Positions 45,525 to 56,459 of a stretch of 64,000 nucleotides of DNA are shown here, piece by piece (positions within the stretch are counted from its first letter, which is position 1; each line of letters opens with the position of its first letter). Position numbers and translations under genes: made by a program. The DNA is from Phytoseiulus persimilis (taxonomy: Eukaryota > Arthropoda > Arachnida > Mesostigmata > Phytoseiidae): NCBI GenBank assembly GCA_037576195.1, contig CM075103.1, forward strand, positions 24,490,001 through 24,554,000, given 5' to 3'. The notes under the pieces were generated by a model, which worked only from the letters and a program-made list of their open reading frames with translations, made no database searches and was not told the DNA's origin.

Positions 45525-45966
45525 TGTGGCGTACGGCACAGGCCGTAGCGCAGAGAGTCTTGCTACACACACCCAACGGAACCAAAAGCACAACTACACA
45601 CAACACGTTCATCAGATCGAGTTGACGTTGGGTGCTCAGACGGCCAACGACAACGACACGAGTCTAGACTTCAGTGTGTTTATTCCCTTGCATTATCATC
45701 ATTGAATCAGTTACTCAGGGGAGCATTTCCGGTGGAATAAAGTCAGGAGTGGTTGCGCACAAGACCCAGCTCCAGTCGATGATCCGCGGTCTCCGCTTGG
45801 TCGGAGCGCAGAGGACGCGCCAGAAGCGACAGCGACAAGATTGTCGCTGCGAGCGGTCATGGCTGGAGCGAACACAACGTCGACGTTCGTCAAAGAGTGC
45901 GCAACCACGCGGTTACAGTACTTCGGAGTTTTCCTTTTCGAGGTAGTTCAACTAGTGTGGGCCACA
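45525..45966 (+). repeat. BEL/Pao 3' LTR, complete
   Basis: 442 bp with 6-bp terminal inverted repeat TGTGGC...GCCACA, preceded by a G-rich tract (CCCGGGGGGTC) in the polypurine-tract position. Native sequence resumes directly after it with GAAGCAGACGG. Confidence 0.9.
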
Positions 45967-46503
45967 GAAGCAGACGGATGTGACGCTGGTTCCGCTCCAG
46001 ACTCTGGTTACGTCGCTGATACGGAGTCCGATACAGACGACATGAGCAGCTCGTATACGGACACGGAGTCCGCCACCGAATGCATCGGGAGCTCGGATAT
46101 GGAGCGGGAGTGATGCAGACACGGAGTCCGATACCGACTGCATGGAGAGCTCGGATATGGAATTGAGCGTAGCGGACACGGAGTTCGATACCGACTACAT
46201 GGAAAGCTCGGAGATGGGGCGGAGTGGCGGAAAGCGTGCCGTCGGATAACGACAACGTCCATCATGGAGGCAGAGAGGCTAAGAGTAGCGGGCCCCCATC
46301 AACTTCTTCCAGCCAGATCGAAGCTTGTTCGATCTACTGGATTCCCAACAGACGGAGATAATCGAACAGCAGGAGAGTCCGTCGGCAAAGTTGGAGGAGA
46401 TCCTGAGGTTACTCGAAACGGGCGACGAAATAATCCTCGAGGAGCAGAGGAAGCACCGAGAATACCTTGCCTGGTCTGATAGCTGTCTCTCGACACCCCA
46501 ATA
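45967..46503 (+). pseudogene. Acidic-repeat ORF, unit 1, 3' part
   Basis: Continues 37849-38324 after the BEL insertion: EADGCDAGSAPDSGYVADTE and SDMER/TESDTD repeats, with frame breaks, ending near the conserved DSQQTEIIEQ ... LEEILRLLETGDEI segment before the shared non-coding tail. Confidence 0.55.
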
Positions 46504-46849
46504 ACTTCTCCTCTGTGGAGTCCTCGATTTCGGAAATAAAGGTCTTATCCTATCTGATGAGTGTTTGATAATGCGAGTGTTTGGACACAAATAACCACTA
46601 CGACGTTCGCTTACATTGATGACATCAACCCGAACTATTACCTCTCTTGATTTCATCAGATCTCGACTGCCATGGCTGGAGCCAGTCCTCATGAGTATTA
46701 TTCATTCAGTCGAAATCATTCGAATCATCAGTCTTGCATGGATAGAGGGTGTAGTTGATTAATAATACCCGAGAGCAGAGATGGGTATAATCATAATCAT
46801 GACTATGACTATGAATAATAATCATAATCGTGCTTGCGAAGACACCGCT

Positions 46850-47300
46850 CTCACAGCCGGCCTGCGCTCCCGAAAACGCTGACTGAAATCGACTTGGAGG
46901 GTCCTTGGACCAGAACCGAGAATGAAGAGAGTTTCTTGGCAGTGGATGACGGTTCAAACGATCGAACGTTGAGCTTCTGCACCGAGGAAACACTGAAAGT
47001 TCTATGTGAGGTTTCCTGTGTCTTCATGGATGGAACCTTCACGGTCTTTTCCTCGCTCGTCAGCCAGCTGGACTCCTTACATGGCTTATTCAAGGCCCAG
47101 ATGATGCCCTTAGCGTACTTCCTACTCCCGAACAAGGAAGCAGAGTTCTGGGAAAGCTTCCGCAGACTTCTGCGGAGAGCTCTCGAGGACCGGATGGATC
47201 GAGATTCTCGTGGATCACCTGAGATCGCTCAGATCTGAGCCGTCCAACCGGAGGCTCTACACTCACAGGGGTCCCATGGTTGAACATTTCTCGCACGAAT
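46850..47300 (+). pseudogene. FLYWCH-type MULE transposase fragment (unit 1)
   Basis: Encodes LTEIDLEGPWTRTENEESF ... FMDGTFTVFSSLVSQLDSLHG (first catalytic Asp region) and MPLAYFLLPNKEAEFWESF. This resembles M3 (FMDGTFRVVPTLFTQLYSLHG ... VYFLLPDK) far more than M1. The second Asp, C-x-H and Glu motifs are absent. The frame ends among short unrelated codons before the next acidic-repeat module. Confidence 0.75.
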
Positions 47301-47380
47301 GAATAAGTTTTTTCAGGAGCTCCCTCCTGAGATTCGACGAGCTCTTGAGGGGTTCGTCGTGAGCTCCCCCAACCTAGGCC

Positions 47381-48559
47381 ATGTCCCATGCCACCATTTC
47401 CCACTTCGTTCAGACAGTTCAACCATGCGATGGAAGTATGGAATGTGCGCTCAATCACGGAATGTTGGACGGGCCTCGTTTCGTTTCAAATACCCAGAGC
47501 ATGTGGGGCTCCAAACGGGAACCTCGCTGCTCTCGATACAGGGGCGCAGCAGCTGAATCTGCTGTTGCGGTCTTTCTGGGTACCTGCCGAGGTCCTGCAT
47601 ATCTGATCAAGAGCGGAAGCGCCTGGTTGAGATTGAATCAAACTTCGAAATCATGGATCGGGCTTCCGGAGGAATTCGGCGAGATGCACACAGTGAGAGA
47701 AAGAGCATCGCAACCGCGAGAGAGGCATAAAACGCGCTGGATGCGCCTGCTTCGCTTCACTCGAGAGTTTGCGTCTGACTACATTGTAGCTCCGAACTTC
47801 ACAATGAACACCATTTGCAGTGCTCACCGCCTGGAGCTCCAACAGCCATATCCAACCAGAATCAATGGTCCAGCCTCGACATCTCTGGTGCCTAAGGAAC
47901 GCAAATGTCCTGAAGGTGATATGGATACGAACGTGCCCTGGTTCGTGAGCTCCGTCGTGATCGAATCAGACGGATGTGACGCTGGTTCCGCTCCAGACTC
48001 TGGTTACGTCGCCGACACGGAGTCCGATACAGACGACATGAGCAGCTCGTATACGGACACGGAGTCCGCTACCGAGTGCTTCGAGAGCTCGGATATGGAG
48101 CGAAGTTATGCAGACTTGGAGTCCGATACCGACTGCATGGAGGGCTCGGATATGGAGCGGAGTTATGCGGACACGGAGTCCGATACCGACTCCATGGAGA
48201 GCTCGGATATGGAATTGAGCGGAGCGGACACGGAGTTCGATACCGTCTACATGGAAAGCTCGGAGATGGAGCGGAGTGATACGGAAAACGTGCCGTCGGA
48301 AAATTACAGCGTCCATCATGGAGGCAGCGAGGCCAAGTGTAGTGGGCCCCCGATCAACTTCTTCCACCCAGATCAAAGCTTGTTCGATCTGCTGGATTCC
48401 CAACAGACGGAGATAATCGAACAGCCGGAGAGTCCGTCGGCAAAGTTGGAGGAGATCCTGAGGTTACTCGAAACGGGCGACGAAATAATCCTCGAGGAGC
48501 AGAGGAAGCACCGAGATTACCTTGCCTGGGCTGACAGCTGTCTTTCGACACCCCAATAA
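47381..48559 (+). CDS. Acidic repeat protein, 392 aa, unknown function
   Basis: A complete ATG-to-stop frame. The N-terminal third looks like a shifted reading of the unit-1 frame. From MHTVRERASQPRERHKTR onward it is shared in frame with units 1 and 3. Residues about 190-310 are a Ser/Thr/Asp/Glu-rich array of 19-residue repeats (pattern SSDMERSYADTESDTDxME, 57 bp per unit, five imperfect copies). They are followed by SGPPINFFHPDQSLFDLLDS and a Glu-rich helix ending KHRDYLAWADSC. No catalytic motif, signal peptide or membrane segment. The association with MULE fragments suggests an accessory ORF of that element or a domesticated tail; neither is shown. Confidence 0.45.
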   Translation: MSHATISHFVQTVQPCDGSMECALNHGMLDGPRFVSNTQSMWGSKREPRCSRYRGAAAESAVAVFLGTCRGPAYLIKSGSAWLRLNQTSKSWIGLPEEFGEMHTVRERASQPRERHKTRWMRLLRFTREFASDYIVAPNFTMNTICSAHRLELQQPYPTRINGPASTSLVPKERKCPEGDMDTNVPWFVSSVVIESDGCDAGSAPDSGYVADTESDTDDMSSSYTDTESATECFESSDMERSYADLESDTDCMEGSDMERSYADTESDTDSMESSDMELSGADTEFDTVYMESSEMERSDTENVPSENYSVHHGGSEAKCSGPPINFFHPDQSLFDLLDSQQTEIIEQPESPSAKLEEILRLLETGDEIILEEQRKHRDYLAWADSCLSTPQ

Positions 48560-48899
48560 CTTCTCCTCTGTGGAGTCCTCGATTTCGAAAATAAAGGTCT
48601 TATCCTATCTGATGAGTGTTTGATAATGCGAATGTTTGGACACAAATAACCACTACGACGTTCGCTTACATTGATGACATCAACCCGAACTATTACCTCT
48701 CTGATTTCATCAGATCTCGACTGCCATGGCTGGAGCCAGTCCTCATGAGTATTATTCATTCAGTCGAAATCATTCGAATTATCAGTCTTGCATGGGTAGA
48801 GGGTGTAGTTGATTAATAATACCCGAGAGCAGAGATGGGTATAATCATAATCATGATTATGACCATGAATAATAATCATAATCGTGCTTGCGAAGACAC

Positions 48900-49660
48900 C
48901 GCTCTCACAGCCGGCCTGCGCTCCCGAAAACGCTGGCTGAAATCGACTGGAGGTTCCTTGGACCAGAACCGAGAATGAAGGGAATTTCTTGGCAGTGGAT
49001 GACGGTCCAAAAAGATCGAACGTTGGGCTTCTGCACGAGGAAACACTGAAAGTTCTATGCGAGGCTTCCTGTGTCTTCATGGATAGAACCTTCACGGTCT
49101 TTCCCTCGCTCGTCAGCCAGCTGGACTTACATGGCATCTTCAAGGGCCGGATGATGCCCTTAGCGTACTTCCTACTCCCGAACAAGTAAGCAGTAATGTG
49201 TACGAAGAATACTACATCCGAACTTGGCTAGAGAGCCCACTCACCCGCGCTCCCTCTGGAATCATCATGGTTGCGATTTGATTCTTTATCGAGATCCCAA
49301 TGAAGCCCTCTGACACATTGACTGATACAATTACTCAATATATCTTCCTTTCAGTAACTAACTCACAGATCCCACGGATAACCACAGAAGGTACGGCAGC
49401 CGCACAAGAAACCATCTGGAAGGATGGCACAACGCCCCCACCAAGAAGACAAGATCGCCACATGTGAGCATATTCGAGATGATGAACCATCCCAAGCACG
49501 ACGAGCACGACTTCAAGATCCAGCAAATCCTCCTAAACGAAGGGAACCCAGCCAAGCCGATGAGCAAGAAATATCGGGCCCTCGTTCTCACGCCCATGTT
49601 GACTTCCTTGAGTCCCGCTCTTCCCGAACACCGTGGATCACTTGACAGGACAACGGCGCT
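48900..49660 (+). pseudogene. FLYWCH-type MULE transposase with internal deletion (unit 2)
   Basis: Encodes EETLKVLCEASCVFMDRTFT (the catalytic Asp is Arg here) and MPLAYFLLPNK, then jumps directly to VYEEYYIRTWLESPLTRAPS. That aligns with M3 YKMYFIDTWLENETVFPRAL about 150 residues further on. A GT...TTTCAG interval (about 49268-49353) may be an intron. After it, in another frame, VSIFEMMNHPKHDEHDFKIQ and MSKKYRALVLTPML match M3 FVEMISHLKLQEQRF and LNEKYAGLVTRL. The C-x-H and Glu motifs are missing. Confidence 0.75.
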
Positions 49661-49789
49661 GAACCCTGCTCCGGTGTTGAGTTATCGATCTGGATCCGTT
49701 GAAGTCGACTGTCCAATCTTCTGGGGTTCGACGGTAAGTACTGAAAAAGTCGACTCGAAAGTCCCCAAGTCACACAGGGAATACGGAAT

Positions 49790-51039
49790 CTCTAATTAAA
49801 GGGGCCTCCCTGTGTATCAGCCGGAAAAAAAAACCAGGAACGGTTCATCCATGGGTTGAACCGGGGCGCAGAAACGCGAGGGACAACAATTTTTGAGGGG
49901 GTGTGTTCCACCCCCTCGAGAGGGGGAAATGCTTCAGCACATCGAGATTTCCCGGCGATGGCGGTGACATGTATCCTAAATTTCTCGAGTGCTTCCGCCT
50001 GCAACCCCCCTCAATTCATTATCGACAGTCTTATCTTCAGTGCTCCGGAACGTTGACGGGCGTTCATCGAATTGGCATTTGATGGTTAGAAAATCGGTTA
50101 CAATTATTTCAGGAAAGTGAATACCGGGTTATGATGACTGAAATAGCTTATGCGTGTATCACAGGAGCAATCTCGGTTGCCTCTTGAGGATATAATATCG
50201 ATGCATGTTTGGCCACGCGTGTCGATGTCTCAGGATCGGTCAATAGTTCAAGATCGAATTGATTTTCCATGAATCGATAATTATTTCCTTTTTGAGGGGG
50301 TCTTACAAGTTCCAGTTTAAATCACCCCATAGAATTAGTGGAGTTTTGTACACCAAGGGACAGAATATGGTCATATTTCAGTAGGAACTCTTTAATGAGT
50401 TCGAACGATGTTCCCGGATTTATATATACTGTCACAATGACGGTTAGTTGGTTACGTAGAAGTATTAAACAGGCACAAATGTCACCATGATCTTCATCGA
50501 TGAGATCTGGCGTAATTGTGGGAATTGCTCGCATGGGTGCTCCTATCCGTTCGTAAATAGCAACTCCACCAGTTCTGGTTGTATCCTGTTTCGTGTCACG
50601 AGGTTGAAATCATCTAGCATGATTACTTTGTAGTTATCATTCCGAGTTCCACTGAGACAGAAAACTGTGGATCGCTTGTATACTTTGTCGCTTGTGACAT
50701 CCAATGCGTGTGCTGGCAAACTTTGGACGTTGCATGACATTAGGATCGTGGTCGCAGAATCCATTCGTTCTAATAGTTGATGATCTTGAGTTTTGAATCG
50801 GTGATTACTCAAACGTTGTAGTTCCGTTCGAAATTGTACCATTGAGGAGCGGTCGTTTGTTTCGAATGATGGAATTTTTCGGGACAATCATCGGGCGTTC
50901 TCAAGAATAAGCCTTCGACCGTTTTCACTCTCGACATAGCGACGTAAACCAACTGTTGTTGTAGATTTTTATAGTATTCAAATACGATCTCGTCAAAGTT
51001 GCCACCTCCACAACCTCTACTCCTGACGTCATTCAACAA
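49790..51039 (-). pseudogene. Helentron (Helitron2) remnant: helicase C-terminus and endonuclease
   Basis: On the minus strand 51039 to 50890 encodes EYYKNLQQQLVYVAMSRVKT followed by VEGLFL, the last motif of Pif1-like Helitron helicases. After frame changes come MVQFRTELQRLSNHRF, then ILMSCNVQSLPAHALDV, GVAIYERIGAPMRA, VYINPGTSFELIKEFLLKYD and LILWGDLNWNL, the endonuclease/exonuclease/phosphatase domain carried C-terminally by Helentrons. Rep and most of the helicase are absent. Sequence downstream to about 49800 is shared with 58830-59347 and includes a perfect 9-bp-stem hairpin (49895-49917) of the kind expected near a Helitron-type 3' end. Confidence 0.7.
49895..49917. other. Hairpin, 9-bp stem and 5-nt loop
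   Basis: GAGGGGGTG-TGTTC-CACCCCCTC, perfectly paired. The other copy (58921-58942) has lost a base in the right arm. Its position downstream of the Helentron endonuclease on the minus strand fits a terminator hairpin, but the true end of the element is not defined. Confidence 0.45.
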
Positions 51040-51044
51040 AGCCA

Positions 51045-51110
51045 GACTTGTATAAACCTTTATTCATGAATAAAGAGATCTGAAACTGAAACTGAAGAGG
51101 GTAGTATCCT
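51045..51110 (+). other. 3' end of a non-LTR retrotransposon
   Basis: AATAAAG followed by the short tandem GAAACTGAAACTGAA. Non-LTR families often end in an AATAAA plus a simple repeat of this kind instead of poly(A). No coding part is left upstream, where the Helentron remnant begins. Confidence 0.4.
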
Positions 51111-51605
51111 GAAGACTGCCATAAAACAGATCGGTGAAGTCCGCGTTTCACCGGTCTATGAGGGTTCACGTCGCTGGTGCTTTCCTCCCAGGCCCTCGTT
51201 CCGCTCGTATTTTTCTTTGGCCGTCTTCACCTCAAACTTTCTCTCTGTTTTTCTCCAGGAACCGGAGTTCACGTTTAGTAACCGTCATCGAATGCCCTTT
51301 TCCCCGCTCCTCGTTCACCGCGTCTCGATTCCTCTCCGAATCGCTTTCTGAGTCGATAATTTCCACTATCTTGGCTGACTCTCACTCTGTACCCCCTATT
51401 GTAGGTTTCATTGACGTCATCCCCCAGTCATTATTTTCGAAGGGGAAGGGAACCCATTCGGCTCCACAGTTTTATTTTTTGGAGTAACCTCGAAAAAATC
51501 CCTTCAACAATCAAAGTTAACGGATATGGTTCCGATCTTAGTTGCCAAATGAAACTTCCGGGTCAAGTTTCACACCTCAAGTCCCGGCACATATAAGATT
51601 CGGGC
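51111..51605. other. No gene recognised
   Basis: Pyrimidine-rich sequence with scattered CTTTCTCTC words. No domain or repeat recognised. Confidence 0.4.
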
Positions 51606-51639
51606 ATTGTGGTTCGTGCGAGGTGTGTCATGCGGAGCC

Positions 51640-52620
51640 TTGAGTCTGCACGAGGATCTCGGAACATTCAATGTAGATGAAAACGGGACAGGCTCCGAAC
51701 CGTTTGTTGGAAGTCGAGGATTGTTCGATCGTTTCAAGCAACGAGCAGGCTTCCGCAACATCCGCATTCAAGGCGAGTCCGCCAGCGCCGACCACTAAGC
51801 GGCTGCGCTATCCCCAGAGTAACTTGGAGAACTGATCCAGAGAGAAGGCTACTTGGATGAGCAGATCTTCAATCAAGATGAAACAGGGCTCTTCTTAGAG
51901 AAGAGTCCCTCCTGAACATTCGAAGCGTTAACCGTAAAATTTTTCAACGGTCACAAAATCGCAAAAGATCGTCTGACACTCCATCTTGGCATCAACACAG
52001 CAGGGGACTTCAAGCTGAAGCCGATGCTTGTTTACCGAGCAAAGAATCCTCGAGCTCTCAAGGAAATTCGCAAAGAGGCACTGTTTGTGCTCTGGCGGTC
52101 GGATCCAAAATCGTGGATGACAAAAGCTCTTTTCGAGGATTGGTCCATCAACTATTTGCCAGCGACAGAAAGATACTGTCGCACGAAGAGAATCGGATTC
52201 AAAATCCTTCTACTCCTGGTTAATGCTCCGGGTCATCAAACGGGACTGTCAAATACGCCCCCTTGATCCAACCCATGGACCAAGGTGTTATTTCAACCTT
52301 CAAGGCTTACTACTGGCGCCGAACGATGTCCCAAACTATCAAGGACGCGACGGGAGATGATCCTATGTAGGTCGAATTCAGGAAAAACATACGACATCAA
52401 GAAAGTTGTCGTCAACATAGTCGAGGCCTGGGATGAGGTCTCGGCACACAATATGAGAGCAGTTTGGAAAATCATTCTCCACATTGCGCGAGTGTGTCAG
52501 TCAACAATAAGGAACAACGTACTGAGATTATTGGAAACAGGGTGGAAATCGCAAAGCAATGAGGTCTAGATGACGTAAATACGGAGACCATAGAAGAGCT
52601 AATAATATGGAAACCAGACG
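51640..52620 (+). pseudogene. Tigger/pogo-type transposase pseudogene
   Basis: The first part (51607-51798) encodes the end of a CENP-B-like DNA-binding domain, SRGLFDRFKQRAGFRNIRIQ and GESASAD. Then, with a stop, come EGYLDEQIFNQDETGLF (first catalytic Asp, DET), AKDRLTLHLGINTAGDFKLK, NPRAL, WMTKALFEDW and ILLLLVNAPGHQTG, where the second catalytic Asp of the family's DNAPGH has become Val. MDQGVISTFKAYYWRRTMS and IVEAWDEVSAHNMRAVWK follow. In-frame stops include those near 51830, 51914, 52263 and 52366. It is inactive on several counts. Confidence 0.85.
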
Positions 52621-52739
52621 GGTTTGACAATCAGACGCTCTTCGGAATGGATCAAGAACGAGCTCACGAGGAGTCTGAGAACGACGAAGACTGTATCGAG
52701 GTTCCACCAGAGGAGCTCCACCAGTGCACCACCTAGCGA

Positions 52740-53860
52740 AGCTTACTTCGTATGGTTGATGACTTGGCAGAATATATTTCCAGGGTTGATCCGCGGCAAG
52801 AGCGAGGTCGAAGAATCACCGAGTCTGCCTCTGAACCCAAGCCAAGGTTCTTCCTTGGTCGGGATGCATGTTTGAAATCGGTTGGGAGCTGGTGGAGGAT
52901 CCACGAAGTCGAACTGCCATGTATCGAGTACCCCATTTAGTGCGGTTTCAAATAGTACGGTTGAGACCCGGAGATAGATAGTGGTGATCTTTTCGAAGGC
53001 CTCCCGAACCCACCTCAACGGAAGGAAAACGAGAATGAAAGTTCCACAGGGATCTTGAAATTGTGGCCGTGTGTCTCGAGCCCGCATCGCGTGGATCATT
53101 GCGGGACCATAACCGATACACACACACGAACACGCGTGGCGATCCGAAGTAGCCGTCCAAAACCAGACTTCTTTGAGGCGGAGGACTAGGTTACGATCTA
53201 ACCATACTTCCCGAGGCCCATGGAGGAGAATTCGATGCCGATTCGCTCCAGTTCCCTCTGATTATAAGGTGGAAACCTCAGAGTATCTTCTCAATGGCAA
53301 ACACGATCTCCTCCTGGATCAATTTCTTGTCACAAGGAGGGATTGTTCAGGATGCCGTTCCTAATCCTTGTCCCAATAATCTTCGAAAACCATCGTACTG
53401 AAAGCTGTCCTCGGAGGAGGAGTTGGAAGCACGATTCGGTTCACATGGAACCCAAAGTTACTCTGCGTACTCACGTCAGAGCACTGGCCCGATACTGGAT
53501 ATCCGCTCGATCCGCTTCGGCATCCTTTGGTTTTCACGGTGGAATTTTCGGAATATCTCCTCAATGGCAGGATTCAGGATCTCCTCCTGGATCATTCCCT
53601 CGTCATCGAATTGGCTTGATTCGCTGTATTCTCATGAGGACGCAAAGCTATCACATTCAACCCACATGCCAATTCTGCTCCGGGAATTCCGCGACATTTA
53701 GCCCCAACAACCGGTAGAGGATCAGAAGAAGGACCAAACTCGCAAAGGATACGAAAATACTGGCATGAGTATATACCTATACAGCACGCCCCATACTCGA
53801 CGGCCCGAACTCGCTCACACGCGAAAGCTTCAAATCTACAAACCTCAGTCGTCTGCTCTC
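52740..53860. other. No gene recognised; possible Tigger-like terminus near 52930
   Basis: Overlapping ORFs on both strands lack domains. The words TTTAGTGCGGTTTCAAATAG + TACGGTT (52936-52962) resemble Tigger-type terminal sequence and may be the 3' end of the pseudogene at 51640-52620, but no matching 5' terminus was found. Confidence 0.3.
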
Positions 53861-54515
53861 CACCACACTCTCATCTATACAACATCACCTGCGGTATCTT
53901 CTACTATTCTACGACACCGGGATTCATAAATGGGATTCAGAATTAATTCAAATTTCCCCGCTTCGGAAGAATCTTGAAGGCCTCCCGCTGCGATTTTTCG
54001 TTCCACTCCCAGTTACACCCCAGTAAACAAGCCCGAAGAAGTGCGCATTTCTGCGCCAAAATCGAGGGTAGGCGATAACACATCGCCCCCTCTCCGAGTC
54101 CGCCGCTGAGGCAAGAGAGGACCCTTTGGGCCGCAGAGATTGTCGCCGGGAAATTTCAAGAAAGACTTCGGAAAACCTGGAAAAATTGGTTCATCGAAAG
54201 GAAACACGTTCACGTGGAACGAGCAGCAGTGCAATCTACCCAGTCCAGCGATCTGCCTACATGAGGGCGTACGAGGAGGGAACATGTGCAATCGCTCGGA
54301 TCTCTCCGCTAACCACCCTATTGGTCTCGAATGCCGAGCTGGTAGTGGGTCCATGCTTGAACATTCCTCTCACGAATGAATAAGTTTTTTCAGGGAGCTC
54401 CCTCCTGTAGCTTCAAGGAGCTCTTGAAGGGGTCGTTCGTTCTGAGCTCCCCCAACCTAGGCCATGTCCCCATGCTAGCATATCCCCTTTTTCAGACAAT
54501 TAACACATCCGATGA

Positions 54516-55497
54516 ATGTATGGAGTGTGCGCTCAATCACGGAATGTTGAACAGGCCTCGTTCCCTTTCAGATACCCAGAGCATCTAGGGTTCCAAACGG
54601 GGACCTTGCTGCTTCGATACAGGGGCGCAGCAGCGGAATCTGCTGTTGCGGTTTTTCTGAGTACCTGCCGATGTCGTGCATATCTGATCGGGAGCGGAAG
54701 CGCCCGTTGAGATTGAATCAAACTTCGAAATCATGGATCGGGCTTTCGGCGAGATGCACACCGTGAGAGAAAGAGCATCGCAACCGAGAGAGGCATAAAA
54801 CGCGCTGGGTGCGCTGCTCCGCTTCACTCGAGAGTTCGCGTCTGACTACATTGCAGCTGCAAACTTCACAATGAACACCATTTGCAGTGCTCACGCCTGG
54901 AGCTCCAACAACCATATTCGACCAGAATCAATGGTCCAGCCTCGACATCTCTGGTGCCCAAGGAACGCAACTGTCCTGAAGGTGATATGGATACGAACGT
55001 GCCCTGGTTCGTGAGCTTCATCGTGATCGAAGCAGACGGATGTGACGCTGGTTCCGCTCCAGACTCTGGTTACGTCGCTGATACGGAGTCCGATACAGAC
55101 GACATGAGCAGCTCGTATACGGACACGGAGTCCGCCACCGAATGCATCGAGAGCTCGGATATGGAGCGGAGTGATGCAGACACGGAGTCGATACCGACTG
55201 CATGGAGAGCTCGGATATGGAATTGAGCGTAGCGGACACGGAGTTCGATACCGACTACATGGAAAGCTCGGAGATGGGGTGAGTGATGCGGAAAGCGTGC
55301 CGTCGGATAACGACAACGTCCATCATGGAGGCAGAGAGGCTAAGTGTAGCGGGCCCCCAATCAACTTCTTCCAGCCAGATCGAAGCTTGTTCGATCTACT
55401 GGATTCCCAACAGACGGAGATAATCGAACAGCAGGAGAGTCCGTCGGCAAAGTTGGAGGAGATCCTGAGGTTACTCGAAACGGCGACGACGAAATAA
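54516..55497 (+). pseudogene. Acidic-repeat ORF, unit 3 (uninterrupted by BEL)
   Basis: Shows the ancestral continuity across the BEL target: NCPEGDMDTNVPWFVSFIVI followed by EADGCDAGSAPDSG, then SDMERSDADTES repeats and the DSQQTEIIEQ / LEEILRLLE end. It is broken by several one-base deletions (for example about 54896, 55190, 55280), most of which are absent from the better-quality units. Confidence 0.6.
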
Positions 55498-55889
55498 TCC
55501 TCGAGGAGCAGAGGAAGCACCGAGAATACCTTGCTGGTCTGATAGCTGTCTCTCGGACACCCAATAACTTCTCCTCTGTGGAGTCCTCGATTTCGGAAAT
55601 AAAGGTCTTATCCTATCTGATGAGTGTTGATAATGCGAGTGTTTGGACAGAAAAAAACACCACGACGTTCGCTTACATTGATGACATCAACCCGAACTAT
55701 TACCTCTCTTGATTTCATCAGATCTCGACTGCCATGGCTGGAGCCAGTCCTCATGAGTATTATTCATTCAGTCGAAATCATTCGAATTATCAGTCTTGCA
55801 TGGGTAGAGGGTGTAGTTGATTAATAATACCGAGAGCAGAGATGGGTATAATCATAATCATGACTATGACTATGAAAATAATCATAATC

Positions 55890-56357
55890 GTGCTTGCGAA
55901 GACACCGCTCTCACAGCCGGCCTGCGCTCCGAAAACGCTGACTGGAATCGACTTGGAGGGTCCTTGGACCAGAACCGAGAATGAAGAGAGTTTCTTGGCA
56001 GTGGATGACGGTTCAAACGATCGAACGTTGAGCTTCTGCACCGAGGAAACACTGAAAGTTCTATGTGAGGTTTCCTGTGTATTCATGGATGGAACCTTCA
56101 CGGTCTCTTCCTCGCTCGCAGCCAGCTGGACTCCTTACATGGCTTATTCAAGGCCAGATGATGCCCTTAGCGTACTTCCTACTCCGAACAAGGAAGCAGA
56201 GTTCTGGGAAAGCTTCCGCAGACTTCTGCGGAGAGCTCTCGAGGACCGGATGGATCGAGATTCTCGTGGATCACCTGAGATCGCTCAGATCGAGCCGTCC
56301 AACCGGAGGCTCTACACTCACAGGGGTCCATGGTTGAAACATTTCTCGCACGAATGA
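55890..56357 (+). pseudogene. FLYWCH-type MULE fragment, unit 3
   Basis: Counterpart of 46850-47300. Here the frame continues further (EIAQIEPSNRRLYTHRGPWL + KHFSHE), showing that the stop at 47236 in unit 1 is a frame difference. It has the same domain content, ending before the second catalytic Asp. Confidence 0.7.
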
Positions 56358-56459
56358 ATAAGTTTTTTCAGGAGCTCCCTCCTGAGATTCGACGAGCTCT
56401 TGAGGGGTTCGTCGTGAGCTCCCCCAACCTAGGCCAGTCCCCATGCCACCATTTCCCAC

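Larger units (their letters stand above)
38325..45966 (+). mobile_element. BEL/Pao LTR retrotransposon with identical LTRs
   Basis: The LTR pair 38325-38759 and 45525-45966 encloses gag, protease, RT, RNase H and integrase in the BEL order. The 3' LTR starts TGTGGC and ends GCCACA. The 5' LTR lacks the first seven bases, and 41 bp of target present in the paralogue (about 54988-55028) are missing at that junction, so there is no TSD. By eye the shared 435 bp of the two LTRs are identical, implying a recent insertion. The reading frame is nevertheless broken about ten times. Confidence 0.9.
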
